Assembly: GCF_003024195.1 (NCBI RefSeq)
Contig: NZ_KZ679040.1
Span: 248,001 to 312,000 of the forward strand
From: Streptomyces dioscori
GTDB lineage: Bacteria; Actinomycetota; Actinomycetes; Streptomycetales; Streptomycetaceae
DNA length: 64,000 bases
Direction: 5' to 3'
The notes under the pieces were generated by a model. That model was not told where the DNA came from and ran no database searches. It saw only the letters and a list, made by a program, of their open reading frames with translations. Both the position numbers and the translations under genes were made by a program. Positions 26,305-34,413 of this stretch are shown piece by piece (within the stretch, counting starts at the first letter, position 1; the number at the start of each line of letters is the position of its first letter).

Positions 26305-27020
26305 ACGGCACCTCCGCCCACTCCGGTGGTCTCCGGGCGGTGCAGCTCTGCCTGGGTCACACCCTTCTCAGGAACCTCTCCGACTCCGGCCTTGAGCCGC
26401 TTCTCCAGTCCGCGCATGAGCCGTGTGAGCACGAAGGCGATCACGAAGTAGATCAGCAGGATGTACGTGTAGATCTCCGCGCTCTGCTGCAGCGCGAGCC
26501 GCACGAGGTTCCCGCTGAAGGCCAGGTCGCCCATGCCCATCACGGACACCAGGGCGGTGCCCTTGAGCAGCTCGATCAGCAGGTTGGAGAAGGACGGGAT
26601 CATCTCCGGCACGGCCTGCGGCAGCATGATCAGCCGCAGTCGCTGCCAGGGCGTGAAGCTGAGCGCGATACCGCCCTCGACCTGCGCCTTGTCGACGGAG
26701 TTCAGGGCGCCGCGCACGATCTCGGAGCCGTACGCCCCGTACGTCAGACCCAGCGCGAGGGTGCCCGCCCACATCGGGACCAGCTGCCAGCCGAAGGCGA
26801 TCGGCAGCACGAAGAACACCCAGAAGATCATGATCAGTGCCGAGGTGCCGCGGAACACCTCGGTGTAGAAGCCCGCGAGGAAGCGGACGATCCACAGCCG
26901 GTGGACGCGCGCGATGCCCACCACGAAGGAGACGGCCCCGGCCAGCAGCGCGCTGAACACCAGCAGCTGGACGGTGACCCAGATCCCCTTGAGTACGAGT
27001 TCCCAGAGTCCCGATGTCAT
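26301..27020 (-). CDS. ehuC: ABC transporter permease (EhuC-like)
   Basis: A 239-residue permease; ATG 27020 overlaps the stop of the binding-protein gene (ATGA). It shows several membrane helices and the EAA loop (KAQVEGGIALSFTPWQRLRL then IMLPQAVPEMIPSFSN). The C-terminal 20 residues are a soluble tail ending in GVGGGAV. Member of the HisM/GlnP permease family; pairs with the EhuD-like permease. Confidence 0.87.
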   Translation of the reverse strand: MTSGLWELVLKGIWVTVQLLVFSALLAGAVSFVVGIARVHRLWIVRFLAGFYTEVFRGTSALIMIFWVFFVLPIAFGWQLVPMWAGTLALGLTYGAYGSEIVRGALNSVDKAQVEGGIALSFTPWQRLRLIMLPQAVPEMIPSFSNLLIELLKGTALVSVMGMGDLAFSGNLVRLALQQSAEIYTYILLIYFVIAFVLTRLMRGLEKRLKAGVGEVPEKGVTQAELHRPETTGVGGGAV

Positions 27021-27952
27021 CCGCCGCACAACTCCTTCGCGGTCAAATCGGTCATCTCGTTCTTCGTGAAGCCGAAGGGCCGCAGGATACGCAGCAGCTC
27101 ACCGCTGTCCTTCATCTTCTTCAGCTCCACGTTGAAGGCGTCCCGCAGCCTCGTCTCCGTCGGACGGAACGCGAAGCCGCCGCCGTCCGTGTGCGGCTTG
27201 CCGTCCACGAGTGGCGCGAACGGTTCGGTCGACTCCACCTTGCCGGACTTCTTGACGACCTCCCGGGTGGTCAGCGCCGTCCCCGCGAAGACGTCGACAC
27301 GGCCCGCCTCGACGGCGTTCATGCCCGCGACCTGGTCCTGGACGATCAGGATGTCGCTCTCCTTGTACCCGGCCTCGACCGCGTACTGGATCTCCGCGTA
27401 ACCCGTTCCGGTCGCGAACTTCGCCCCCGACTTCACGACGTCCTTGTAGTCGCGCAGGTTCTTCGGGTTGCCCTTGCGGACGATGAAGGCGTCGAGCATC
27501 TGGTAGTCGGGGTCGGAGAAGATCACCTGGGCGCAGCGCTCGGCGTTGATGTACATCCCCGCGGCGACCACGTCGAACTGCTGGGACTTCAGACCGGGAA
27601 TGAGCGAGCCGAACTCCGTCGGCACGGGCTGTACGCGGTCCACCCCCAGCCGCTTGAAGATGACCCTCGCGAGTTCCGGGGCCTCACCCGTGAGCTCGCC
27701 GTCCTTGTCGATGTAACCGAAGGGGATCTCGCCGGCGATACCGAGGCGGACGACGCCCTGCGCCTTCAGCCGGTCCAGGAGGTCACCGCCGTTCTCGCCC
27801 GACGCGGTGGCCACCCGGCTGCAGCCGGCGGCACCGAGCGCGCCGAACGCGCCGAGTGCCGTGACACCCGCCAGCAGTGACCGGCGGCTCGGGCCGCGGT
27901 TTCCGACGTCCGGCGAAGCTTCCTTCGAGTCGTTCCCAATTGGTGGAGCCAT
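27017..27952 (-). CDS. ehuB: ABC transporter substrate-binding lipoprotein (EhuB-like)
   Basis: A 311-residue lipoprotein starting at ATG 27952. The leader has a twin-arginine-like SRRSLLAG (Arg23-Arg24) and lipobox GAAGC with Cys44, suggesting Tat export and lipidation. The family-3 binding fold follows: VVRLGIAGEIPFGYID, GEAPELARVIFKRLG, PGLKSQQFDVVAAGMYINAER, and GRVDVFAGTALTTREV. It is the first gene of a four-gene unit in the order ehuB-ehuC-ehuD-ehuA with overlaps throughout. The ligand is probably an amino-acid-like compound such as ectoine, but that is only a family-level inference. Confidence 0.87.
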   Translation of the reverse strand: MAPPIGNDSKEASPDVGNRGPSRRSLLAGVTALGAFGALGAAGCSRVATASGENGGDLLDRLKAQGVVRLGIAGEIPFGYIDKDGELTGEAPELARVIFKRLGVDRVQPVPTEFGSLIPGLKSQQFDVVAAGMYINAERCAQVIFSDPDYQMLDAFIVRKGNPKNLRDYKDVVKSGAKFATGTGYAEIQYAVEAGYKESDILIVQDQVAGMNAVEAGRVDVFAGTALTTREVVKKSGKVESTEPFAPLVDGKPHTDGGGFAFRPTETRLRDAFNVELKKMKDSGELLRILRPFGFTKNEMTDLTAKELCGG

Positions 27953-27976
27953 GGGCGCGCGGCTACCCCATGCGAT

Positions 27977-27999
27977 GCAAATTATTCGGATTAATTTGC
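27977..27999. promoter_or_regulatory. AT-rich operator-like palindrome between ehuB and the DUF3830 gene
   Basis: A perfect 8-bp inverted repeat, GCAAATTA and TAATTTGC, separated by seven bases, in the 97-bp divergent promoter. It is a striking AT-rich island in very G+C-rich DNA, well placed to control both divergent transcripts. Confidence 0.65.
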
Positions 28000-28049
28000 G
28001 CCCCTCTCCTTCCGGCGGGGGTATTGACCCCGGGTGGACCATGGAACGC

Positions 28050-28550
28050 ATGGCTGACCGTTACATCGACGTGTCCCTGTCCGAGCGCGGAGTCCACTGC
28101 ACGGCGAAGCTCCTCGACGACCGTGCGCCGATCACCTGCGAGGCCGTCTGGAACGCGTTGCCGCTCGGCGGTGACGTGTACCACGCCAAGTACGCCCGCA
28201 ACGAGATCTACGCCCTGTTCCCGGCGTTCGCGCCCGCGGAACCGCCCCTGGAGAACCCGACCGTCACGCCCATCCCGGGCGACCTCTGCTACTTCTCGTT
28301 CTCCGGCACGCAGCTGGGGTCGCAGGCGTACGGGTACGGGGGCGCGTCCGGCGTCCGCGCGGGCGCCCCCGTCATCGACCTGGCCCTGTTCTACGAACGC
28401 AACAACCTGCTGCTCAACGGTGACGTGGGGTGGGTGCCGGGGATCGTGTGGGGCCAGGTGGTGGACGGCCTCGACGCGATGGCTGCGGCATGCAACGACT
28501 TGTGGCGGGCGGGCGCGCTGGGCGAATCCTTGACGTTCCGCCGCGCGTAG
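28050..28550 (+). CDS. DUF3830 family protein
   Basis: A 166-residue protein. ATG 28050 gives the usual family start ADRYIDVSLSERGVHC; ATG 28041 is also possible. It contains LDDRAPITCEAVWNALPLGG, GDLCYFSFSG, and YERNNLLLNGDVGW. DUF3830 proteins have a cyclophilin-like fold of unknown activity. From memory they often occur beside amino-acid transporters, amidases and maleate-isomerase-like enzymes, exactly as here. It is divergent to the transporter operon. Confidence 0.85.
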   Translation: MADRYIDVSLSERGVHCTAKLLDDRAPITCEAVWNALPLGGDVYHAKYARNEIYALFPAFAPAEPPLENPTVTPIPGDLCYFSFSGTQLGSQAYGYGGASGVRAGAPVIDLALFYERNNLLLNGDVGWVPGIVWGQVVDGLDAMAAACNDLWRAGALGESLTFRRA

Positions 28551-28580
28551 GCCCGGGAGCTGCCCGGTGGATGAGTCCCT

Positions 28581-28713
28581 GCGGCCCCGGTGGGGGCTGA
28601 TCGCGCAGTTCCCCGCGCCCCTAAAAGATTGCGCAGTTCCCCGCGCCCCTGATGGGGCGCAGCCCCTCCTAGGGGCGCGGGGAACTGCGCGGCCAGCCCC
28701 CACCGGGCCGCAG
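28581..28713. repeat. Dispersed 19-bp repeat cluster forming an inverted repeat
   Basis: Two copies in one orientation (28603 and 28631) and one inverted copy (28672-28690). The outer arms, around the GGTGGGGGCT stretch and its complement, are nearly complementary. It lies between the convergent DUF3830 and amidase genes and may act as a terminator for both. Confidence 0.85.
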
Positions 28714-28735
28714 GTTGCAACGGACCTGTCCGCCC

Positions 28736-30142
28736 CTACGGGCGCGGCGGCGCAAGCCCCGCGATGCCCGCCGCGTACAGCGCATGCGCCGTCCGCAGGA
28801 CCAGCCCGTCCTGATGACGTGCACCGACCACCTGCAACCCCACAGGCAGCCCGCCCGAGTCCACCCCCACCGGCACCGTCGCAGCCGGCTGCTGCGTCAT
28901 GTTGAACGGGTACGTGAACGGCGTCCACCCCGTCCACCGGCGAAGCCCGGACCCACCCGGCACCTCCACCCCCGCCTCGAACGCGGTGATCGGCAGAGTC
29001 GGCGTCACCAGCACGTCGTACGTGTCGTGGAAGCGCCCCATCCGCCGCCCCAGCTCCATCCGGACGTCCACCGCAGCGAGATAGTCCAGCGCGCTGAACC
29101 GCTCACCCAGCCCGACGATCTCCCGCAGGCCCGGATCGAGCAGCTCCCGCTGCCGCGGCCCGAGCCGCTGTGTCACGCGCGCCGCCCCGCTGAACCACAG
29201 CACGTGGAACGCCTCGACGGGATCCGTGAAGTCGGGGTCGGCCTCCTCGACGTACGCGCCGAGGGCCGCCAGCCCCTCCACCCCGCGCCGTACGGCCGCC
29301 GCGACCCCGGGCCGTACCGCGACCTGCCCGCCGAGGGAGGGCGAGTAGGCGACCCGCAGCCCCCGCACGCCCTCGCCCAGACCGTCCGTGTACGGGCCCG
29401 CCGGCGGCCCGAGGCCCGACCAGTCCCGGGTGTCGGGGCCGCTGATGACGTCCATCATCAGCGCCGCGTCCGCCGCGTCACGCGCCATGGGCCCCACGTG
29501 CGAGAGCGTCCCGAACGCGCTCGCGGGATACAGCGGCACCCTCCCGTACGTCGGCTTCAGCGCGAAGATCCCGCAGAAGGAGCCGGGGATACGGACACTG
29601 CCGCCCCCGTCCGTGCCGAGCGACAGCGGACCCGCGCCCAGCGCCACAGCCGCCGCGCTCCCGCCGCTCGACCCGCCGGAGGTGCGGGAGAGGTCGTACG
29701 GGTTGCGCGTCACCCCCGACACCGGTGAGTCGGTGACGCCCTTCCAGCCGAACTCGGGGGTGGTCGTCCGGCCCAGGAACACCGCCCCGTGCTCGCGCAG
29801 CCGCGCCACCGACGGCGCGTCCTCGTCCCAGGCGCCGGCCGCGGACACGGTCCGCGAACCCCGCAGGGTCGGCCCGCCCCGCATCAGCAGGATGTCCTTC
29901 ACCGAGACCGGCACGCCGTCCACGAGCCCGGCGGGCTCACCGCGCCGCCATCGCTCGGCGGACTCCGCGGCCTGAGCGAGAGCCGTCTCCTCGTCGAGGC
30001 GTACGAACGCGTTCACCGCGGGCTGGATCTCCGCGGCCCTGCGCAGCGCGGCCCGCACCGCGTCCACGGGGCTGAATTCGCCCTTGCGGTACCCCTCGAC
30101 GAGTCGTACGGCCGTCAGTTCGGTGAGCTCGGTCTCGGTCAT
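28736..30142 (-). CDS. Amidase (amidase signature family)
   Basis: A 468-residue enzyme starting at ATG 30142, with a GGAGGGG upstream (GTG 30163 possible). The Ser-cisSer-Lys triad is visible: lysine in GVPVSVKDILL and the two serines in SRTSGGSSGGSAAAVA, followed by LGTDGGGSVRIPGSFCGI. It hydrolyses amide bonds of small molecules. Its place next to an Ehu-like transporter, DUF3830, a hydroxyacid dehydrogenase and racemase-fold enzymes suggests it opens an imported amide-containing compound. The 3' end is convergent with DUF3830. Confidence 0.92.
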   Translation of the reverse strand: MTETELTELTAVRLVEGYRKGEFSPVDAVRAALRRAAEIQPAVNAFVRLDEETALAQAAESAERWRRGEPAGLVDGVPVSVKDILLMRGGPTLRGSRTVSAAGAWDEDAPSVARLREHGAVFLGRTTTPEFGWKGVTDSPVSGVTRNPYDLSRTSGGSSGGSAAAVALGAGPLSLGTDGGGSVRIPGSFCGIFALKPTYGRVPLYPASAFGTLSHVGPMARDAADAALMMDVISGPDTRDWSGLGPPAGPYTDGLGEGVRGLRVAYSPSLGGQVAVRPGVAAAVRRGVEGLAALGAYVEEADPDFTDPVEAFHVLWFSGAARVTQRLGPRQRELLDPGLREIVGLGERFSALDYLAAVDVRMELGRRMGRFHDTYDVLVTPTLPITAFEAGVEVPGGSGLRRWTGWTPFTYPFNMTQQPAATVPVGVDSGGLPVGLQVVGARHQDGLVLRTAHALYAAGIAGLAPPRP

Positions 30143-30192
30143 CCGGTCATCCGCCCCTCCCACGTGTGCCCCAGACGTGCCCCCGACGGGTG

Positions 30193-31179
30193 TCAGGGAC
30201 CGGGTACGTATCCGCGCCGCTTGTCGACCACGTTCGGCAGGGGTTCACCCGCCTCCCACAGCTCGTACAACTCCACGAACTGCATGCCCAGTTCGTCCCG
30301 CCAGCCCACCGTGTCGCCGCTCATGTGCGGGGACACGATCAGGCCGGGGACCTCCCACAACGGGCTGTCGGGACCCAGCGGTTCGTGCGCGAAGACATCG
30401 AGCGCGGCCCCCGCGATCCACCGGTCCCGAAGGGCCCGCACGAGCGCGTCCTCCACGACGAGCTGCCCACGGCCGACGTTCACGAAGTACGCCGACGGCT
30501 GCATCAGCCCCAGGCGGCGCGCGTCGAACATCCCGGACGTCTCCCCGGTGAGCGGCGCCGCCGACACCACCCAGTCGGCCCGCGCCATCAGCCGGTCCAG
30601 CTCCTCGGGACCGTGCACGCCGTCGCGCGCGGTACGCCCCACGAGCGCCGTCGTGATACCGAGCGCCCCCAGAGTCCGCTCGACGGCCCGCCCGATCGGC
30701 CCGGAACCGACCACGCACGCGCGCGTACCTGCGACTCTCCGCGTTTCGCGGTGCCGCCACTCGCGCGCCCCCTGGAGCTCCAGAGTGCGGGGCAGATCCT
30801 TCGCCAGGGCGAGGACGAGCGCGGCCACGTACTCGGCGATCGGCTGGTCGAAGACGCCGCGCGCGTTCGTCACCAGCGTGTCGGAGGCGGCCAGTTCGGG
30901 GCACATCACGTGATCCACCCCCGCGCTCGCCGTGTGCACCCAGCGCGGTCGCGGGCCCTCGCCCGGCCAGGCCCCGCGCAGGGCGCGCGAGTGGAAGTCC
31001 CAGATCAGGAGCGCGTCGGCGGTGGGCAGCAGCGCGGCGAGCGTCCTGTCGTCCGCGTACTCGACGCGCACCCGCCCGGTCAGCCGGCCGAGCCGGGGAG
31101 GCGGATCGGAGCCCAGCACCAGCAGCGTCGGCTTTTCGGCCATGTTCGGGGAGAGGGGCGCGGTCGAGGGAGTGGTCAT
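30193..31179 (-). CDS. D-2-hydroxyacid dehydrogenase family protein
   Basis: A 328-residue protein starting at ATG 31179 (ATG 31143 is an alternative; no clear Shine-Dalgarno). The NAD-binding domain carries VVGSGPIGRAVERTLGALG, and the catalytic elements are Arg in FVNVGRGQLV, the Glu region VFAHEPLG and the His in IVSPHMSGDT. It reduces 2-keto acids or oxidises D-2-hydroxy acids with NAD(H). It lies 50 bp upstream of the amidase gene on the same strand, so the two are likely co-transcribed. Confidence 0.9.
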   Translation of the reverse strand: MTTPSTAPLSPNMAEKPTLLVLGSDPPPRLGRLTGRVRVEYADDRTLAALLPTADALLIWDFHSRALRGAWPGEGPRPRWVHTASAGVDHVMCPELAASDTLVTNARGVFDQPIAEYVAALVLALAKDLPRTLELQGAREWRHRETRRVAGTRACVVGSGPIGRAVERTLGALGITTALVGRTARDGVHGPEELDRLMARADWVVSAAPLTGETSGMFDARRLGLMQPSAYFVNVGRGQLVVEDALVRALRDRWIAGAALDVFAHEPLGPDSPLWEVPGLIVSPHMSGDTVGWRDELGMQFVELYELWEAGEPLPNVVDKRRGYVPGP

Positions 31180-31449
31180 CGGGGGGAAACCGTTTCGCAA
31201 CGAGGGTCCGCTTCTCTGAGTCCGAAGCACTGCTCCGAGCACTGCGGCGGGACATCGGCCAAGTCGTCTGAGATGGGCGGATTGACCACGCTCGCACCCG
31301 AACCTACCTTCGTCAACACGGGCTTGTCCCCCACGGGTTCCGGGGTGCCGTCCGTCTCTGTCCCGACGTCCCGGCCCAGGCGCCGGCATGTGTCCCCCCG
31401 GCCCGCGGCCGGTCTCCACCACTCGCCCGATCCGAGTCTGGGGCTGCTC

Positions 31450-32250
31450 ATGGACGTCTCCTTCCTTGGTGGGCCGCACCCTCAACGGGGTGTCGGCGTC
31501 GTCGCTCCCTTCGACTTCGCACTCGACCGCGAACTGTGGCGCTGGGTGCCCGACGAGGTGTCGCTGCACCTCACCCGTACACCGTTCGTGCCCGTCGAGG
31601 TCAGCCTCGACCTGGCACGCCTGGTCAGCGAGCACGAGACACTCGGCGACGCGGTGCGCGCGCTGAACGCCGTCCAGCCCGAGATCGTCGCCTACGCCTG
31701 CACGTCCGGCAGTTTCGTCGGCGGGATCGCCGGCGAGCGCGCCATGTGCGAGGCCATGACCCGGGCCGGCGAGCTGCCGTCCGTGACCACGTCCGGCGCC
31801 CTCCTGGAGGCACTGGAGGAACTGGGCGTACGCCGGATCGCACTCGTCACCCCGTACACCGTCTCCGTCACCCAGTCCCTGGAGGAGTACGTCGCCGAGG
31901 CGGGCATCACCGTCACCGGCCGCGCCTACATGGGCTTGACCAGGCACATCTGGAAGGTCCCGTACCGCGATGTCGTCGACATGGCCCGCGGCGCGGTGCG
32001 CGGGGCCGCCGACGCGCTCTTCATCAGCTGCACCAACCTTCCGACGTACGACGTCATCCCACAGCTGGAGGCCGAGCTGCGCATCCCGGTGATCTCGGCC
32101 AACCAGGTCACGATGTGGGCGGCGCTGCGTCACCTGGGTACCCGGGCCGTGGGGCCGTACCAGGCGCTGATCGACGCGACGGCGCGAGCGCGGCCCGTAC
32201 CGCCCGCACTACCGGTGGAACAGCCGGAAGAACAGGAAGGTTGGGCATGA
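31450..32250 (+). CDS. Asp/Glu racemase-fold enzyme (maleate isomerase/arylmalonate decarboxylase type), two-cysteine
   Basis: A 266-residue protein if it starts at ATG 31450; the frame is open to ATG 31273, and no start has a strong ribosome site. Two catalytic cysteines are present, Cys84 in AYACTSGSF and Cys194 in FISCTNLPT, as in maleate cis-trans isomerases and Asp/Glu racemases. Family members isomerise, racemise or decarboxylate dicarboxylic acids without cofactor. EutA of ectoine utilisation belongs to this family. The next gene is a paralogue, overlapping by four bases. Confidence 0.85.
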   Translation: MDVSFLGGPHPQRGVGVVAPFDFALDRELWRWVPDEVSLHLTRTPFVPVEVSLDLARLVSEHETLGDAVRALNAVQPEIVAYACTSGSFVGGIAGERAMCEAMTRAGELPSVTTSGALLEALEELGVRRIALVTPYTVSVTQSLEEYVAEAGITVTGRAYMGLTRHIWKVPYRDVVDMARGAVRGAADALFISCTNLPTYDVIPQLEAELRIPVISANQVTMWAALRHLGTRAVGPYQALIDATARARPVPPALPVEQPEEQEGWA

Positions 32251-32978
32251 CGGCTCTCGGATTCCTCTACCCGGGTCACTCGGCCGAGGACGACTACCCG
32301 CGCATCGAGCAACTCCTCGGCAGCGACATCCGCCTCCAGGTGGTCCACACCGACATCGGCGAGGACGCCCACCGCGTGGACGCCCTCCGGGAGATGGGCT
32401 CGGCCGGCCGGCTCGCCGCCGGGGTCGAGGAGCTGCGGCTGTCCGGAGCCGAGGCGGTGGTCTGGGCCTGCACCAGCGGCAGCTTCGTGTACGGCCGGCA
32501 GGGCGCCCAGGACCAGGTCCGCACCCTCGCCCTGGCGGCGGGGCTGCCCGCCTCCTCCACGTCCTTCGCGTTCGCCCACGCGGTGGGGGAGCTGGGGGTG
32601 AAGCGGGTCGCGATCGGGGCGACGTATCCGGACGACGTGGCGGGACTCTTCTCCTCGTTCCTGACGGACGCGGGGTTCGAGGTGCTCTCCGTGCGGGGCT
32701 CCGGGATCATCACGGCCGCGGAGGTCGGGACGTGGGGGGAGGCCGAGGTGCTGGCTCTTGCCCGTGCGGCCGATCACCCCGAGGCGGAGGTGGTGCTGCT
32801 GCCCGACACCGCGCTGCACACGGCCTCCTTCCTCCCCTCGCTGGAGGCGGCGCTCGGCAAGCCGGTCCTGACCGCCAACCAGGTCACGGTCTGGGAGGCC
32901 CTGCGCCTCACCGACCGCCGGGCGAACGCGCCGGGGTTGGGCGCGCTGTTCACGAGGGCCCGCCCGGTGCAGGCGTAG
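32247..32978 (+). CDS. Asp/Glu racemase-fold enzyme, single-cysteine paralogue
   Basis: A 243-residue paralogue of the preceding gene; ATG 32247 overlaps its stop (ATGA). The first catalytic cysteine is kept (Cys75 in VWACTSGSF), but the second is replaced: the matching segment reads VVLLPDTALHT. A single-cysteine racemase-fold protein cannot use a two-base mechanism and would more likely be a decarboxylase or lyase, or a partner subunit. The two are probably made in equal amounts, perhaps as a heteromer; this is inference. Confidence 0.85.
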   Translation: MTALGFLYPGHSAEDDYPRIEQLLGSDIRLQVVHTDIGEDAHRVDALREMGSAGRLAAGVEELRLSGAEAVVWACTSGSFVYGRQGAQDQVRTLALAAGLPASSTSFAFAHAVGELGVKRVAIGATYPDDVAGLFSSFLTDAGFEVLSVRGSGIITAAEVGTWGEAEVLALARAADHPEAEVVLLPDTALHTASFLPSLEAALGKPVLTANQVTVWEALRLTDRRANAPGLGALFTRARPVQA

Positions 32979-33050
32979 GGGCTCTTCCTCGCCCCCGCCG
33001 CCCCTACCCTCCCGTCACTGCATGGGGGCTGCGCCCCCTCGCCCCCCTTT

Positions 33051-33142
33051 GTCCTCAAACGCCGGACGGGCTGAGAGTTGCGGCTGCGCCGACATCTCTC
33101 AGCCCGCCCGCGACGTATTCAGCCCGTCCGGCGTTTGAGGAC
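33051..33142. repeat. Perfect 24-bp inverted repeat (GTCCTCAAACGCCGG family), probable terminator
   Basis: The arms 33051-33074 and 33119-33142 are exact complements around a 44-base loop, directly after the racemase pair. Similar GTCCTCAAACGCCGGACGGGCT sequences are, from memory, frequent between genes in Streptomyces. Placed to end the upstream transcript. Confidence 0.85.
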
Positions 33143-33273
33143 CGGGGGTTCGGGGGCGGAGCCCCTGAGGCAGGTACGGGAACGGGTAGGGGCGGCGGGG
33201 GCGAGGGAATAAGCGGAGACAACCTCCTGTTAGGGATTCGCGGACATCGCGAGCAACAACAGGAGGAACCACC

Positions 33274-34377
33274 GTGGCGGACCACACGCCCACCGAGACC
33301 AGCGACATCCGAGCGGAAGCGAAGGGCACCGCCCCCGTCCCCCTCTCCGTCCTGGACCTGGTCACAGTCGGCGCAGGCCACACCGCGACCGAGTCCCTGC
33401 GGACAGCGGTGGAGCTGTCCCGCCTGGCGGAAGCCCGCGGCTTCCACCGCTACTGGGTGGCCGAGCACCACTCCATGCCGGGCGTGGCCTCCAGTTCGCC
33501 GGCCGTGATCCTCGCCCACCTGGCCGCCCACACGACCCGTATCCGCCTGGGTTCCGGCGGCGTGATGCTGCCGAACCACGCCCCCTTGGTCATCGCGGAG
33601 CAGTTCGGCACGCTCGAAGCGATGGCCCCGGGCCGTATCGACCTGGGTCTGGGCCGGGCCCCGGGCACGGACGGTGCCACGGCCGCGGCCCTGCGCCGCT
33701 CGGACCGCCTGAACGAGGGCGCCGACGATTTCCCCCAGCAGCTCGCGGAACTGACCCGATTCCTGGACGACGACTTCCCGGACGGTCACCCGTATGCCCG
33801 GATCCACGCGGTCCCGGGCCCGGTCCAGGCGACCTCGCCGGGCGGTGTCCAGTCCCCGCACCGGCCGCCCGTGTGGCTGCTCGGCTCCTCCGGCTTCAGT
33901 GCCCGCCTCGCCGGCACCCTCGGTCTGCCCTTCGCCTTCGCGCACCACTTCTCGGCGCAGAACACCGTCCCGGCGCTCGACCTCTACCGGGAGTCCTTCC
34001 GGCCCTCGGGCGTCCTCGACGAGCCCTACGCCCTCATCGGCGTCTCCGCGCTCGCGACGGACGACGAGAAGGAGGCCCGCCGGCAGGTGGAGGCCGCCGC
34101 GCTGAACATGGTCCGTCTGCGCACCGGCCGCCCCGGCCTGGTCCCCACTCCGGAGGAGGCGGCGGCGTACGACTTCAGTCCGATGGAGCGGGAGTTCGTC
34201 GACTCGTGGAACGCGAACGTCGTCCACGGCACGGCCGACGAGGTCCGCTCCGGCCTGGACGACCTGCAGAAGCGCACGGGCGCCGACGAGCTGATGCTCA
34301 CCGCCAACGCCCACAGCGGCGCCGTACGCCTGCGTTCGTACGAGCTCATCGCGGACGCGTACGGACTGCCCGTATAG
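33274..34377 (+). CDS. LLM class flavin-dependent oxidoreductase (bacterial luciferase-like)
   Basis: A 367-residue protein starting at GTG 33274, with AGGAGG ten bases before. Typical features are LSVLDLVTVG, FHRYWVAEHHSMPGVASSSP, TRIRLGSGGVMLPNHAPL, APGRIDLGLGRAPGTD, and PVWLLGSSGFSARLAG. These enzymes use reduced flavin for monooxygenation or related reactions. Substrate unknown. The gene is monocistronic, convergent with cdgA downstream. Confidence 0.9.
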   Translation: MADHTPTETSDIRAEAKGTAPVPLSVLDLVTVGAGHTATESLRTAVELSRLAEARGFHRYWVAEHHSMPGVASSSPAVILAHLAAHTTRIRLGSGGVMLPNHAPLVIAEQFGTLEAMAPGRIDLGLGRAPGTDGATAAALRRSDRLNEGADDFPQQLAELTRFLDDDFPDGHPYARIHAVPGPVQATSPGGVQSPHRPPVWLLGSSGFSARLAGTLGLPFAFAHHFSAQNTVPALDLYRESFRPSGVLDEPYALIGVSALATDDEKEARRQVEAAALNMVRLRTGRPGLVPTPEEAAAYDFSPMEREFVDSWNANVVHGTADEVRSGLDDLQKRTGADELMLTANAHSGAVRLRSYELIADAYGLPV

Positions 34378-34413
34378 GACCCGTCCGGTCGGGCACGATC
34401 ACGACCCCGCGCT

